Both the position numbers and the translations under genes were made by a program. The notes below the pieces were generated by a model, which had not been told where the DNA came from, did no database searches, and saw nothing but the letters and a program-made list of their open reading frames with translations. From positions 1 through 50,486 of the forward strand of contig JAQYDI010000010.1 of assembly GCA_028724245.1 (NCBI GenBank): a DNA stretch of 50,486 bases, written 5' to 3'. Shown here piece by piece: positions 9,971 to 17,931 of the stretch (the first letter of the stretch is position 1; each line of letters starts with the position of its first letter). Origin of the DNA: Lachnospiraceae bacterium (lineage in GTDB: Bacteria; Bacillota; Clostridia; Lachnospirales; Lachnospiraceae).

Positions 9971-11683
9971 ATGAAAAGTCGGAAATTAACCGGTTCTTTA
10001 TGGCGAATTCTCATTTCCGCCATCATTATTTTTATTTTGTTTTATCTGGAGCTGCCGCCCCTGAATCCGCGCAGCGAACATTTCTGGAGCTTTCTGTTTC
10101 AATGTGTAGTGGTACTCCTGATCATCAACGGATTCGGTGTCATCAAAGATATTCTTACCACCCTGCATGTGGATGGCATCCATGGCGTGGGCGGGCTGAA
10201 CCTGAAAGAAACCAGCAAACCGTTTCTTCTTGGCGCCCTGCTGCTGATTGCAATTATTGTGATTCAGTTCGCCGGCGGTATCATCGGACATCCGTTCTTC
10301 CATTCAGGTGCCTACGCCGGACTGATTGAAGTCGAGGATGGGGATTTTGCCGCAGATGTGGCAGAGCTTTCCATGAATCAGATCCCGGTGGTTGACAAGG
10401 ACTCCGCACAGCGCCTTGGCAACAGAAAGCTGGGTGAGATGTCCGACCTGGTATCCCAGTTTGAAATCATGGATATGTATACACAGATCAACTATCAGGG
10501 AACCCCCTACAGGGTAACGCCTCTGCAGTACGGTGACATGATCAAGTGGTTCACCAATCGTTCTCAGGGGATTCCCGCCTACGTTATGGTCAATATGGTT
10601 ACACAGGAAACGTCTTTAAAGCGTCTTGATGAAGGCATGAAATATTCCCCCAGTGAATATTTTTTCCGTAATATCAACCGTCACCTGCGTTTTGCTCATC
10701 CGACCCTGATCTTCGATTTTGAAGATATTTCTTTCGAGATCAATGAAGAAGGAACTCCTTTCTGGGTTGCTCCCGTTATCAGCTACCGGATCGGACTTTG
10801 GAGCGGCAAGGATGTTTCCGGCGTCGTTCTGGTCAATGCCATCACCGGTGAAGACCAGTACTATGAACTGGAAGATATTCCTGCATGGGTGGATCAGGTA
10901 TTTATTTCCAGCCTGATCGTCAATCAGCTGGATTACTACGGTATGTATCAGAACGGTTACATCAATTCCATGTTCGGACAGAAAGGCGTACGTCAGACTA
11001 CGGCAGGCTACAATTATATCGCCATCGGCGACGATGTTTATCTGTACACAGGCGTAACCTCCGTAACCAGCGACGAGTCCAATATCGGTTTCATGCTGGT
11101 CAACCTGAGAACAAAAGAGGCAAAATACTACACGGTTCCCGGTGCAACGGAAGCATCTGCCATGGCTTCTGCCCAGGGACAGGTGCAGCAGATGAACTAT
11201 ACGGCAACATTCCCCCTGCTGCTCAACATTTCCGACCGTCCTACTTACTTTATGTCACTGAAGGACGCGGCAGGACTTGTCAAGATGTATGCTTTTGTAG
11301 ATGTGGAGCAGTATCAGGTAGTCGGTACCGGTACCACAGTCAAGGCTGCCATGGCCAATTACGCAACAGCCCTTGGTGTTGAAAATGGTGAAATCGCCCC
11401 TGACAGCACACAGAACTCCGATTCCGAAGAAAATTCCGCGCAGGAAGAAACCGAAGCTCTGATACCTGAAGCCAGCGTTTCCGGCACGATTTCAGCAGTC
11501 TCTTCCGCTGTTGTAGGCGGCAACACCCGGTACTATTTCCTGCTGGATGGAGATGAGAATATCTATACAGCCTCCATTACGCTGGATGCGTCCCTTCCTT
11601 TCCTGAAAGCAGGCGATTCTGTCACCTTTGAATATGCCGTAACCGGAACAACACGAACCATCTGCAGCATGGAGAAACAGTAA
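9971..11683 (+). CDS. Conserved membrane protein of unknown function
   Basis: I do not recognise a named family. Starting at the ATG preceded by GGAGG (five-base gap), the product has 570 residues. Three membrane segments lie in the first ~110 residues, followed by a large, probably extracytoplasmic domain (about 120-480) with alternating strands, an acidic Ser/Glu-rich linker, and a C-terminal beta-rich domain of about 80 residues. It stands alone, with its own extended -10 promoter upstream and a strong terminator downstream. An envelope role is likely but not shown. Confidence 0.8.
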   Translation: MKSRKLTGSLWRILISAIIIFILFYLELPPLNPRSEHFWSFLFQCVVVLLIINGFGVIKDILTTLHVDGIHGVGGLNLKETSKPFLLGALLLIAIIVIQFAGGIIGHPFFHSGAYAGLIEVEDGDFAADVAELSMNQIPVVDKDSAQRLGNRKLGEMSDLVSQFEIMDMYTQINYQGTPYRVTPLQYGDMIKWFTNRSQGIPAYVMVNMVTQETSLKRLDEGMKYSPSEYFFRNINRHLRFAHPTLIFDFEDISFEINEEGTPFWVAPVISYRIGLWSGKDVSGVVLVNAITGEDQYYELEDIPAWVDQVFISSLIVNQLDYYGMYQNGYINSMFGQKGVRQTTAGYNYIAIGDDVYLYTGVTSVTSDESNIGFMLVNLRTKEAKYYTVPGATEASAMASAQGQVQQMNYTATFPLLLNISDRPTYFMSLKDAAGLVKMYAFVDVEQYQVVGTGTTVKAAMANYATALGVENGEIAPDSTQNSDSEENSAQEETEALIPEASVSGTISAVSSAVVGGNTRYYFLLDGDENIYTASITLDASLPFLKAGDSVTFEYAVTGTTRTICSMEKQ

Positions 11684-11690
11684 TTGATAA

Positions 11691-11740
11691 ACACCCTCCC
11701 CGGATTATGCCTCATGACACATCCGGGAAGGGTGTTTTTA
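11691..11740 (+). terminator. Intrinsic terminator of the membrane protein gene
   Basis: Stem ACACCCTCCCCGGAT (11691-11705) pairs with ATCCGGGAAGGGTGT (11721-11735) with one mismatch, followed by a T-rich tract. It starts seven bases after the stop codon. Confidence 0.9.
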
Positions 11741-12222
11741 CTTTTGTTTTTACATCATCTGATACAGCATGATAATGAGCAGCATCGTTATAATACAGAC
11801 GCAGAAACGTGATTAGATAAATATGCCCCGAGCCGAAAAATACTTTTTTCAGATATCTCTTTTCGAAAAGCTTTTTCAGATTAATCCCCAAAAAGCCCTG
11901 CTGTCAAGCCTTTTATTGCTGTTTCTTTAAACTCCTTTTTGCCGTAATAAGACAGCCGGCGGCGGCAGAATGACTGTGGTATCCTGCCTCACCCCCTGCA
12001 TTCTCCAGGCAGGAACATCTTCTTTTGTCTATTTTGCCCCTGTATTTCATCGTTTTCTGTGACTTTAAAATACATCCGGAAAAAGTCAAAATCAATATTT
12101 ACCAAAAATATCCATTTGTTTTTGTGCAATATCTCATTTCTTTTCTAAAGGTACCTTTACAATTATCTGCATATTTTTTGTAAATCAGACTGATTTTTTA
12201 AAATCTTCATACAGGATAACAA
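11741..12222. other. AT-rich non-coding stretch with one dispersed repeat
   Basis: No credible gene was found. The only clear structure is the repeat copy at 11964-12013. A 12-bp palindrome (CTTTTCGAAAAG) lies near 11862. A short minus-strand reading frame through the repeat has no ribosome site and is not accepted. Confidence 0.6.
11964..12013 (+). repeat. Dispersed repeat family A, partial copy
   Basis: Contains the family module starting GGCAGAATGACTGTGGTATC, followed at once by the hairpin module from CTGCCTCACC to CCAGGCAG. The first module also occurs at 14087 and (inverted) at 14217 and 47315; the second at 33064 (inverted) and 47331. Here the first module is inverted relative to the 47.3-kb copy, suggesting rearrangement. 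Confidence 0.75.
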
Positions 12223-12251
12223 TTGATTTTTCCACTTTAACACACTATAAT
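12223..12251 (+). promoter_or_regulatory. Promoter of the HPr-like gene
   Basis: TTGATT (12223-12228), a 17-base spacer and TATAAT (12246-12251) make a strong sigma-A-type promoter. Predicted start is near 12258, giving a leader of about 117 bases. Confidence 0.85.
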
Positions 12252-12260
12252 GCAGATGCA

Positions 12261-12331
12261 GCCTTGAGAAAGGTATCTGAAAGCAATACAGAAATGAAAA
12301 AAGGATACCGGATTTAACCCCTCAGGCTTTT
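12261..12331 (+). promoter_or_regulatory. Structured 5' leader with terminator-like outer stem
   Basis: Within the leader, GCCTTGAG (12261) can pair with CTCAGGC (12321) with one bulge, and GGTATC (12272) with GATACC (12304). The outer stem is followed by TTTTA. This looks like an attenuator or other regulated leader. It matches no riboswitch I know. Confidence 0.4.
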
Positions 12332-12374
12332 ATATAAATCTGCTCATTAATTCACAGAAAAGGAGTTGATCATC

Positions 12375-12599
12375 GTGAATGCATGCAAGGTAAACTTGAA
12401 CACTTTGGAAAAGGTTAAGAAATTTGTTACTGAAATTTCCAAAACCGGTCATCAGTATAATCTGATTTGTGGTAACTACTGTGTAGACGCAACATCCGTT
12501 CTCGGTATTCTGAGTATGGATCTTTCAAAGCCGCTTGAACTGAAAGCCAAAGAAGGAAATGTAGAAATTCCCGAAAGCATTCTCGCTTTTGTGGCTTAA
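12375..12599 (+). CDS. HPr-like protein lacking the active-site histidine
   Basis: A 74-residue protein with the HPr fold pattern: an LNTLEKVKKFV helix, an NYCVDATSVLGILSMDLSKP segment aligning with the Ser46 region of HPr, and a final ES-ILAFV helix-like end. The usual HARPA loop with the phosphorylated histidine is missing, so it cannot relay PEP phosphate in the usual way. Non-canonical HPr-like proteins of this kind are common in Clostridia. The GTG at 12375 is nine bases after AGGAG; the TTG at 12366 abuts the site and is unlikely. A regulatory role is inference. Confidence 0.8.
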   Translation: MNACKVNLNTLEKVKKFVTEISKTGHQYNLICGNYCVDATSVLGILSMDLSKPLELKAKEGNVEIPESILAFVA

Positions 12600-12690
12600 T
12601 GAAATGCAGTAACAGCGACTTGATATTTTTAACCTGATGAAACAATTTTAAAAAATTTAAATCTTAAGAAAGACGGGTATGTGAATTACT

Positions 12691-12762
12691 ATGATGTTTG
12701 TAATCGTACAGGCAGTCCTGCTGGTATCACTTGTGGCCAGCTTCAAAAAAATTACATTTTAG
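12691..12762 (+). CDS. Possible 23-residue hydrophobic peptide
   Basis: ATG to TAG encodes a peptide with one hydrophobic stretch (FVIVQAVLLVSLVA) and a basic tail (FKKITF), the layout of type I toxin or other small membrane peptides. The ribosome site is weak (AAAGACGGG, 10 or more bases away), so translation is uncertain. It lies just upstream of the candidate small RNA. Identity is unknown. Confidence 0.25.
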   Translation: MMFVIVQAVLLVSLVASFKKITF

Positions 12763-12798
12763 TTTTGATCTGAAGTAATTTTTACGTATACCGATATG

Positions 12799-12920
12799 TT
12801 ATGCCGTTCATATAGAGTAGATCAGACAACGCCTCCCAGAAACGGGCAGGAGGCACTTGAGATACATGGGGCTACCGCACTAACTTTGATATGATATAGT
12901 TAGTGCGGCAGCCCTTTTTT
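12799..12920 (+). ncRNA. Candidate small RNA of about 120 bases
   Basis: Predicted from a promoter-like TTGATC/TATACC pair at 12765-12792 and a strong terminator ending at 12920. Inside is a GCCTCC/GGAGGC stem (12831-12854) whose GGAGG could also mimic or mask a ribosome site. No known RNA family was recognised. Confidence 0.35.
12869..12920 (+). terminator. Strong intrinsic terminator
   Basis: A 16-base stem (GGGCTACCGCACTAAC with GTTAGTGCGGCAGCCC, 15 of 16 paired) is followed by six Ts. It reads on the plus strand and ends two bases before the convergent XRE stop codon. Confidence 0.92.
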
Positions 12921-12922
12921 CA

Positions 12923-13504
12923 TCATATCAGCTTTCGGAACAGCCCATGCCTGTTGCAGTATCCATACAGCCAGCCATGTCCCTTTTTACGGAATCGGAC
13001 GCATATATCCTGTTCCGGATAAAGCTTAATGATTTCCACTGTACTTGAAGTCACATAGGCAAGAAAAGAAATATAATGCTCTTTACTCATAGGGTGATTC
13101 ATGGTCATGCAATATTCATCATCAATCGTACAAATCTCCATGTTATGACCTTCGTCCATGTTCTCCGCTTCCTGTTCCGGCAGCAGGATTCCGCAGCAAT
13201 GAAATGTTCCTCTTCCCACTGACGTAATAACGTTGCCGCAGACAGGACAGACATAAAAATGATTTTTTTTCATATTACCCGCCGGATTTTCATTCTCCCT
13301 GCAGTCCCCTGTCAGCAGTTCCGCAATCGACACACCCAGAACACCGGACAGCTCCCCGATCATCCCGATATCAGGAAGCCCCCGGTCCGTCTCCCACTTG
13401 GACACAGTCTTATCGCTGACCATCAGCTTTTCCGCCAGTTCCCTCTGCGTCAGTCTTTTTTTCTCTCTTAACCTTCTGATTGTTTTTCCTGTTACATATT
13501 CCAT
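12923..13504 (-). CDS. XRE-family regulator with C-terminal cysteine-rich domain
   Basis: A 193-residue DNA-binding protein. Residues 6-65 form an XRE helix-turn-helix (LTQRELAEKLMVSDKTVSKWE is the recognition region, given here as family pattern). It is followed by a CPVCGNV segment (C86, C89) and a CC pair (C103, C104) that could bind iron or zinc, then a beta-rich end as in desulfoferrodoxin-like domains. Starting at the ATG after AGAGGTGGAG is preferred. A metal- or redox-sensing repressor is a reasonable guess; its targets are unknown. Confidence 0.85.
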   Translation of the reverse strand: MEYVTGKTIRRLREKKRLTQRELAEKLMVSDKTVSKWETDRGLPDIGMIGELSGVLGVSIAELLTGDCRENENPAGNMKKNHFYVCPVCGNVITSVGRGTFHCCGILLPEQEAENMDEGHNMEICTIDDEYCMTMNHPMSKEHYISFLAYVTSSTVEIIKLYPEQDICVRFRKKGHGWLYGYCNRHGLFRKLI

Positions 13505-13601
13505 ATAGCTCCACCTCTTTCTGCTCTGCACCTTGATTTCTTAATTATTGTAACATCCCAGATACAAAGCAGCAACCTGCGTAAAGTAGAGGAGCAACCA
13601 T

Positions 13602-13943
13602 CTATTTCCAGTTTTTCCAGACATCCGGCTGATATCCCACCGTCGCCTGCCTTCCGTTTCTGACGATCGGTATTCTAATAATCTTCTGATTCTCCAGAAT
13701 CTTCTCCGCCCTGTCTTCTTCTGCAATATAAGTCACCAGAGCAAGTAAATCCTTATCCCTGCAATCCTGATCAATCAGTTTTTCATAACCGCCCACTGCC
13801 TGACAAACCGACTGAAACTCCCCCCTGCTGAGCCCCTTTACCTTCATATCGATAAACTGATACTTAATACCGCGTTCTTTAAAATAACGCTCCGCCTTTT
13901 TACTGTCAAAACTCTTCTTCGTACCGAAAATCTGTATATTCAT
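13602..13943 (-). CDS. ArsC/Spx-family protein without the catalytic cysteine
   Basis: A 113-residue thioredoxin-fold protein. The N-terminal IFGTKKSFDSKKAERYF aligns with the active-site loop of ArsC/YffB/Spx proteins, but the cysteine position is serine. The C-terminal RIPIVRNG matches the cis-proline region. Family members use the cysteine for arsenate reduction or as a redox switch, so this copy is probably not a reductase and may bind a partner instead, as Spx does with RNA polymerase. Start ATG follows GGGAGAAAAG. It is 97 bases upstream of the XRE gene on the same strand. Confidence 0.82.
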   Translation of the reverse strand: MNIQIFGTKKSFDSKKAERYFKERGIKYQFIDMKVKGLSRGEFQSVCQAVGGYEKLIDQDCRDKDLLALVTYIAEEDRAEKILENQKIIRIPIVRNGRQATVGYQPDVWKNWK

Positions 13944-14288
13944 ATATCACTTTTCTCCCATTCCAACAAAAAAACGACAGCCCCAACCACGCCCGGTCAA
14001 AGCCATCGCTCCTATACGTCAATCTCCCAAATATGATTCAGCGCTTCGTCCTCCGGCAGGTGAGCAGGCGAAAAAAAAACCACGGCGGCAGAATGACTGT
14101 GGTATCCTGTAAAAGGGACCGTAGAAAACGCCGGTGCTTAGCGAGCGGGCCTTCTAAAAGAAGGGCTGCGAGGTTAGCATCCGCTGCGTTTGATCCCGAG
14201 CGAAAGCGCGTCCCTGTACAGGATATCACAGTCATTCTGCCTCACCGTCTTTCTCTCACCTGCCCGCCCCGAAGCCTGAACCATAATC
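13944..14288. other. Gap filled mainly by a repeat element
   Basis: No gene. Most of the 345 bases is the family A element at 14035-14282. The remaining ~90 bases next to the ArsC-like gene show no promoter I can define. Confidence 0.6.
14035..14282. repeat. Dispersed repeat family A, longest copy (MITE-like)
   Basis: A 248-base element with long imperfect terminal inverted repeats of about 80 bases. The best-matched arms are 14087-14111 and 14217-14241 (24 of 25 positions). The interior of ~100 bases can form a GCCTTCT/AGAAGGGC hairpin and a stem closed by GCGAAAGC. Outer ends are GATTCAG and GCCTGAACC. No transposase or coding capacity. The element ends six bases from the gatB stop codon. 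Confidence 0.8.
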
Positions 14289-15728
14289 CTACAAGCTGCT
14301 CAGTATTTCCGTGAGAATCTGATTTACCATCTGGGGATTTGCTTTTCCCTTCATGGCTTTCATGGTCTGTCCTACCAGGAATCCCATGGCTTTTTTCTTG
14401 CCTGCCTTGTAATCTTCCACCGATTTTGGGTTAGCCGCGACGATTTTCTCAATTTCTGACCGCAGAGCACCTTCATCGTTGACGGATTTTAATCCATGTT
14501 CTTCTACGTAAGCATCCGGATCAATATCTTCATCGAACATTTTTTCAAATACTTCTTTTGCTACAGTGCTGTTGATGGCACCGCTGTCAGCCAGATCAAT
14601 GAGCTTTGCAAAATGCTCCGGTGAGAAGCGGATCTGTTCCGGTTCCATTTCCCGATCTTTTAACAGACGCATGGTTTCCACCATAAGCCAGTTGGATACC
14701 TTTTTGGGCTTATTGCAGAGAGCAACAGTCGCTTCGAAAATATCCGCCATTTTCTTGGATGCTGTAATAATTTCCGCATCGTAATCGGGAATTTCATACT
14801 GTTCCTTATAACGTGCCAGCTTTTCCGTGCGGAATTCCGGCTGTGCTTTGCGGATTTCTTCCAGCCATTCATCGCTGACCACAATGGGAACCAGATCGGG
14901 GTCGGGGAAATAGCGGTAATCTTGCGCATCCTCCTTGGAACGCATGGCGTAGGAAGATTCCTTCGTGTCATCCCAGCGTCTTGTTTCCTGTACCACCTGT
15001 TTTCCTGCCTCCAGCAGGTCGATCTGACGTTCTTTCTCTCCTTCGATGGCTCTGGCAATAGCTTTGAATGAATTCAGATTTTTCATCTCGGTTCTGGTGC
15101 CAAACTTTTCCGCTCCCACTTCACGGACAGACAGGTTGACATCGGCACGCATGGAGCCTTCCTGCAGCTTGCAGTCGGAAGCGCCCAGATACTGAATGAT
15201 CATTTTGAGTTTTTCCAGATAGGCGATGACTTCATCGGCAGAGCGCATATCGGGTTCCGATACGATTTCAATCAGCGGAACCCCGGAACGGTTGAAATCT
15301 ACCAGCGTACAATCGGACCATTCATCATGGATCAGCTTGCCCGCATCCTCTTCCATATGGATTTCATGGATTCCCACCACTTTTTTGCCTGCTTCCGTCT
15401 CGATCTCCACGCCGCCGTCATGGCAGATGGGCAGATACAGCTGGGAAATCTGATAGTTCTGCGGGTTATCCGGATAGAAATAATTCTTACGGTCAAATTT
15501 GGAATACTGGTTGATCTGACAGTTGGTAGCCAGACCCACTGCTACTGCATATTCCAGCACTTTTTTATTGAGAACTGGAAGTGAACCGGGCATGCCGGTG
15601 CAGACAGGACAGGTATGCGTATTGGGTTCTCCGCCGAATTCCGTACTGCATCCGCAGAAAATCTTGGTTTTGGTGGCCAGTTCCACATGAACCTCCAGAC
15701 CAATGACGGTTTCATACTGTTTGCTCAT
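14289..15728 (-). CDS. gatB: Asp-tRNA(Asn)/Glu-tRNA(Gln) amidotransferase subunit B
   Basis: The 479-residue GatB subunit phosphorylates the mischarged tRNA and transfers ammonia to make Asn- or Gln-tRNA. Seen are the TVIGLEVHVELAT start, zinc-binding cysteines around residues 30-45 (FCGCSTEFG, CPVCTGMPG), the conserved NRSGVPLIEIVSEPD and the C-terminal helical/YqeY tail (GFLVGQTMKAMKGKANP). An AAGGAG site overlaps the gatA end, one base apart. It is the last gene of gatCAB. Confidence 0.97.
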   Translation of the reverse strand: MSKQYETVIGLEVHVELATKTKIFCGCSTEFGGEPNTHTCPVCTGMPGSLPVLNKKVLEYAVAVGLATNCQINQYSKFDRKNYFYPDNPQNYQISQLYLPICHDGGVEIETEAGKKVVGIHEIHMEEDAGKLIHDEWSDCTLVDFNRSGVPLIEIVSEPDMRSADEVIAYLEKLKMIIQYLGASDCKLQEGSMRADVNLSVREVGAEKFGTRTEMKNLNSFKAIARAIEGEKERQIDLLEAGKQVVQETRRWDDTKESSYAMRSKEDAQDYRYFPDPDLVPIVVSDEWLEEIRKAQPEFRTEKLARYKEQYEIPDYDAEIITASKKMADIFEATVALCNKPKKVSNWLMVETMRLLKDREMEPEQIRFSPEHFAKLIDLADSGAINSTVAKEVFEKMFDEDIDPDAYVEEHGLKSVNDEGALRSEIEKIVAANPKSVEDYKAGKKKAMGFLVGQTMKAMKGKANPQMVNQILTEILSSL

Positions 15729-15729
15729 A

Positions 15730-17205
15730 TCAGTTCACTCCTTTCTCAGCCAGATCACATCTTACATAATCGCGGGACTGTTCAAATGCATAGGCTGCTC
15801 TCAGAATCGTATTTTCTTTAAAGCAGTCACCGATCAGCTGCGCACCGATGGGAAGTCCATTGCTGTCCGTACCGCAGGGAACCGTAACACCCGGCAGACC
15901 GGCCAGATTGACGGAAATGGTGTAGATATCGCTGAGGTACATCTGCATGGGATCGCTCAGGCTTTCGCCCAGACGGGGAGCCGTGGTGGGCGCTGCAGGT
16001 GCCAGAATCATATCGTATCTGCTGAACGCCTTATCGTATTCCTGTTTGATCAATGCCTTGGTGCGCAGCGCTTTCAGATAATAAGCATCGTAATAACCGG
16101 AACTCAGTACAAAAGAGCCCAGCATGATCCGGCGCTTCACTTCCGGACCAAAACCTTCTGAACGTGTCTTTTTGTACATATTGTGAAGATCAGTGTAGTC
16201 TTCTGTACGGTAACCGTACTTGATGCCGTCGAAACGTGAAAGGTTGGAACTTGCTTCCGCACAGGCGATTACATAGTAAGCGGGAATCGCATAATCGGTT
16301 ACCAGTTTGAAGTCAAATTCCTCCACTTCCGCTCCCTTTGATTTCAGCACCTCCGCCACATTGAGAACCGCTTTTTTCACATCTTCATTGAGGCCTGCGC
16401 CGAAGAAATCACGGGGAATACCGATTTTCATTCCTTTTACGTCATCCACCAGAGCAGAGGTAAAATCGTATTTCTCCCGTTTTACACTGGTGCTGTCTTT
16501 GGGATCCCAGGAAGCAATCGTTTCCAGAATGGCAGCACAGTCTGTCACATCTTTGGCAATGGGCCCGATCTGGTCAAGAGATGAGCCGTAAGCGATCAGA
16601 CCGTAACGGGAAATCGTTCCGTAGGTAGGTTTGATGCCGGTTACGCCGCAGAAAGAGCTGGGCTGGCGGATGGAACCGCCTGTATCGGAGCCAAGCGCAA
16701 AGCTGACTTCTTCTGCTGCTACAGCTGCGCAGGAACCGCCGGAAGATCCGCCGGGTACATGGTTTAAATTCCAGGGATTTTTCGTTTCGCCGAATGCAGA
16801 AGTTTCCGTGGTGGAGCCCATGGCAAATTCATCCATGTTGGCCTTGCCGGTCATGATGGCACCTGCCTTCTCCAGATTGATGACTGCTTCTGATGTATAG
16901 GTGGGTACAAAATTGCCCAGAATCCGGGAACTGCAGGTAGTAAGCACCCCTTTTGTACACATATTGTCCTTGATTGCCACCGGCACACCGGCCAGAGGAC
17001 CTGTCAGTTCTCCGGCTTCGATCCGCTTCTGAACCTCTGCCGCTTTGCGCAGTGCATTCTCCTCATCCAGATTGACAAATGCATGAACACTTTCTTCCAG
17101 CGCCTTCGTTCTTGCCAGAGATTCCTGAACCGCTTCCACAGCCGACACTTCGCCTGCCTGAATCTTTCTGCCAAGTTCTACGGCCGTTAATTCCATTAAA
17201 CTCAT
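15730..17205 (-). CDS. gatA: Asp/Glu-tRNA amidotransferase subunit A (amidase)
   Basis: The glutaminase subunit, 491 residues, releasing ammonia from glutamine and channelling it to GatB. The amidase-signature triad is intact: K79 (VAIKD), S154 (GGSSGGS) and S178 (DTGGSIR), at the positions usual for GatA. AGGAGG lies in front of the ATG. It follows gatC by 12 bases. Presence of GatCAB suggests indirect Gln-tRNA (and possibly Asn-tRNA) formation in this organism. Confidence 0.97.
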   Translation of the reverse strand: MSLMELTAVELGRKIQAGEVSAVEAVQESLARTKALEESVHAFVNLDEENALRKAAEVQKRIEAGELTGPLAGVPVAIKDNMCTKGVLTTCSSRILGNFVPTYTSEAVINLEKAGAIMTGKANMDEFAMGSTTETSAFGETKNPWNLNHVPGGSSGGSCAAVAAEEVSFALGSDTGGSIRQPSSFCGVTGIKPTYGTISRYGLIAYGSSLDQIGPIAKDVTDCAAILETIASWDPKDSTSVKREKYDFTSALVDDVKGMKIGIPRDFFGAGLNEDVKKAVLNVAEVLKSKGAEVEEFDFKLVTDYAIPAYYVIACAEASSNLSRFDGIKYGYRTEDYTDLHNMYKKTRSEGFGPEVKRRIMLGSFVLSSGYYDAYYLKALRTKALIKQEYDKAFSRYDMILAPAAPTTAPRLGESLSDPMQMYLSDIYTISVNLAGLPGVTVPCGTDSNGLPIGAQLIGDCFKENTILRAAYAFEQSRDYVRCDLAEKGVN

Positions 17206-17217
17206 ATCTGCTGCCTC

Positions 17218-17511
17218 CTAATCAAATGTTCTGGGCACCGTAAATGCACCGTCCTGTTCGGAGGGAGCATTGGCCAGAATATTCTCTCTGTCGTCGCCAT
17301 TGGTTACCACGTCTTCACGAAATACATTTTTCACGGGGAAAACATGGGACATGGGCTCCACACCGCTGGTATCCAGCTCATTCAGCTTGTCAATATAATC
17401 AAGCATCTCTTCCATATCCTTTTTGGCCCGTTCTTTTTCCTCTTCTGACAGTTCAAGTTTCGCCAGAATTCCAACATAATCGATGGTTTCATCTGAAATC
17501 ACATTCGCCAT
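17218..17511 (-). CDS. gatC: Asp/Glu-tRNA amidotransferase subunit C
   Basis: The 97-residue belt subunit that stabilises the GatA-GatB complex. It shows the typical helical start ([21 protein letters not shown]), the LDTSGVEP motif and the C-terminal [15 protein letters not shown] lies seven bases before the ATG. It is first in gatCAB; an upstream terminator behind yajC separates the two units. Confidence 0.95.
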   Translation of the reverse strand: MANVISDETIDYVGILAKLELSEEEKERAKKDMEEMLDYIDKLNELDTSGVEPMSHVFPVKNVFREDVVTNGDDRENILANAPSEQDGAFTVPRTFD

Positions 17512-17549
17512 GGAAAAACCTCCTTCAATTTTCCTGTCATATAAAACCC

Positions 17550-17580
17550 AAAAACTCCGGAATGCCCTCGCACTCCGGAG
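17550..17580 (-). terminator. Intrinsic terminator after yajC
   Basis: On the minus strand CTCCGGA pairs with TCCGGAG around a 12-base loop, followed by TTTTT. It separates yajC from gatC. Confidence 0.85.
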
Positions 17581-17618
17581 CCCTATTCCGTACCGCCTTT
17601 GGTACGATCAGCTTTTTC

Positions 17619-17888
17619 CTATGCTTTTTCCACTTCAACAATTGCGGTTTTCTTCATGGGAATTCTGCAGTTCTTGTTGCTGCCGAATTCAACGATGACC
17701 GTATCACCTTCCATACCGATTACAACACCGTAAAAACCTGCTGTAGTACATACACTGTCACCGATTTCCACACTGGCCAGCAGAGCGTCCATTCTCTTCT
17801 GTTCCTTTTTCTGGGGTCTTACCATAAGGAAATACATCAGTGCAACCAGTGCAACAATGTAAATGATCATAATTGCTGTCTGTCCCAT
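17619..17888 (-). CDS. yajC: Preprotein translocase accessory subunit YajC
   Basis: An 89-residue protein with one N-terminal membrane helix (IMIIYIVALVALMYFLM) followed by the RPQKKEQKR basic turn and a small cytoplasmic domain (GDSVCTTAGFYGVVIG), the standard YajC plan. It partners SecDF. The second of two adjacent ATGs (17888) is six bases from AGGAGG and preferred over 17891. It sits after tgt, the usual tgt-yajC-sec neighbourhood. Confidence 0.93.
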   Translation of the reverse strand: MGQTAIMIIYIVALVALMYFLMVRPQKKEQKRMDALLASVEIGDSVCTTAGFYGVVIGMEGDTVIVEFGSNKNCRIPMKKTAIVEVEKA

Positions 17889-17931
17889 CATTAACCTCCT
17901 GAAATTCTCTCTGCAGCTTTCTGCAGTATAT

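Larger units (their letters stand above)
12600..12922. other. Gap with tiny ORF and possible small RNA
   Basis: Between the HPr-like gene and the convergent XRE gene. It holds a 23-codon hydrophobic reading frame, a promoter-like pair (TTGATC, 16 bases, TATACC at 12765-12792), a small stem at 12831-12854 and a strong terminator, together suggesting a transcript of about 120 bases. Confidence 0.45.

Noticed and set aside
11913-12095. 60-codon minus-strand ORF
   Set aside because: It runs through a dispersed repeat copy, has no ribosome site and has a low-complexity product.
14038-14314. ORFs of 65 and 93 codons inside the repeat element
   Set aside because: They read through inverted repeats, lack ribosome sites and are artefacts of the element.
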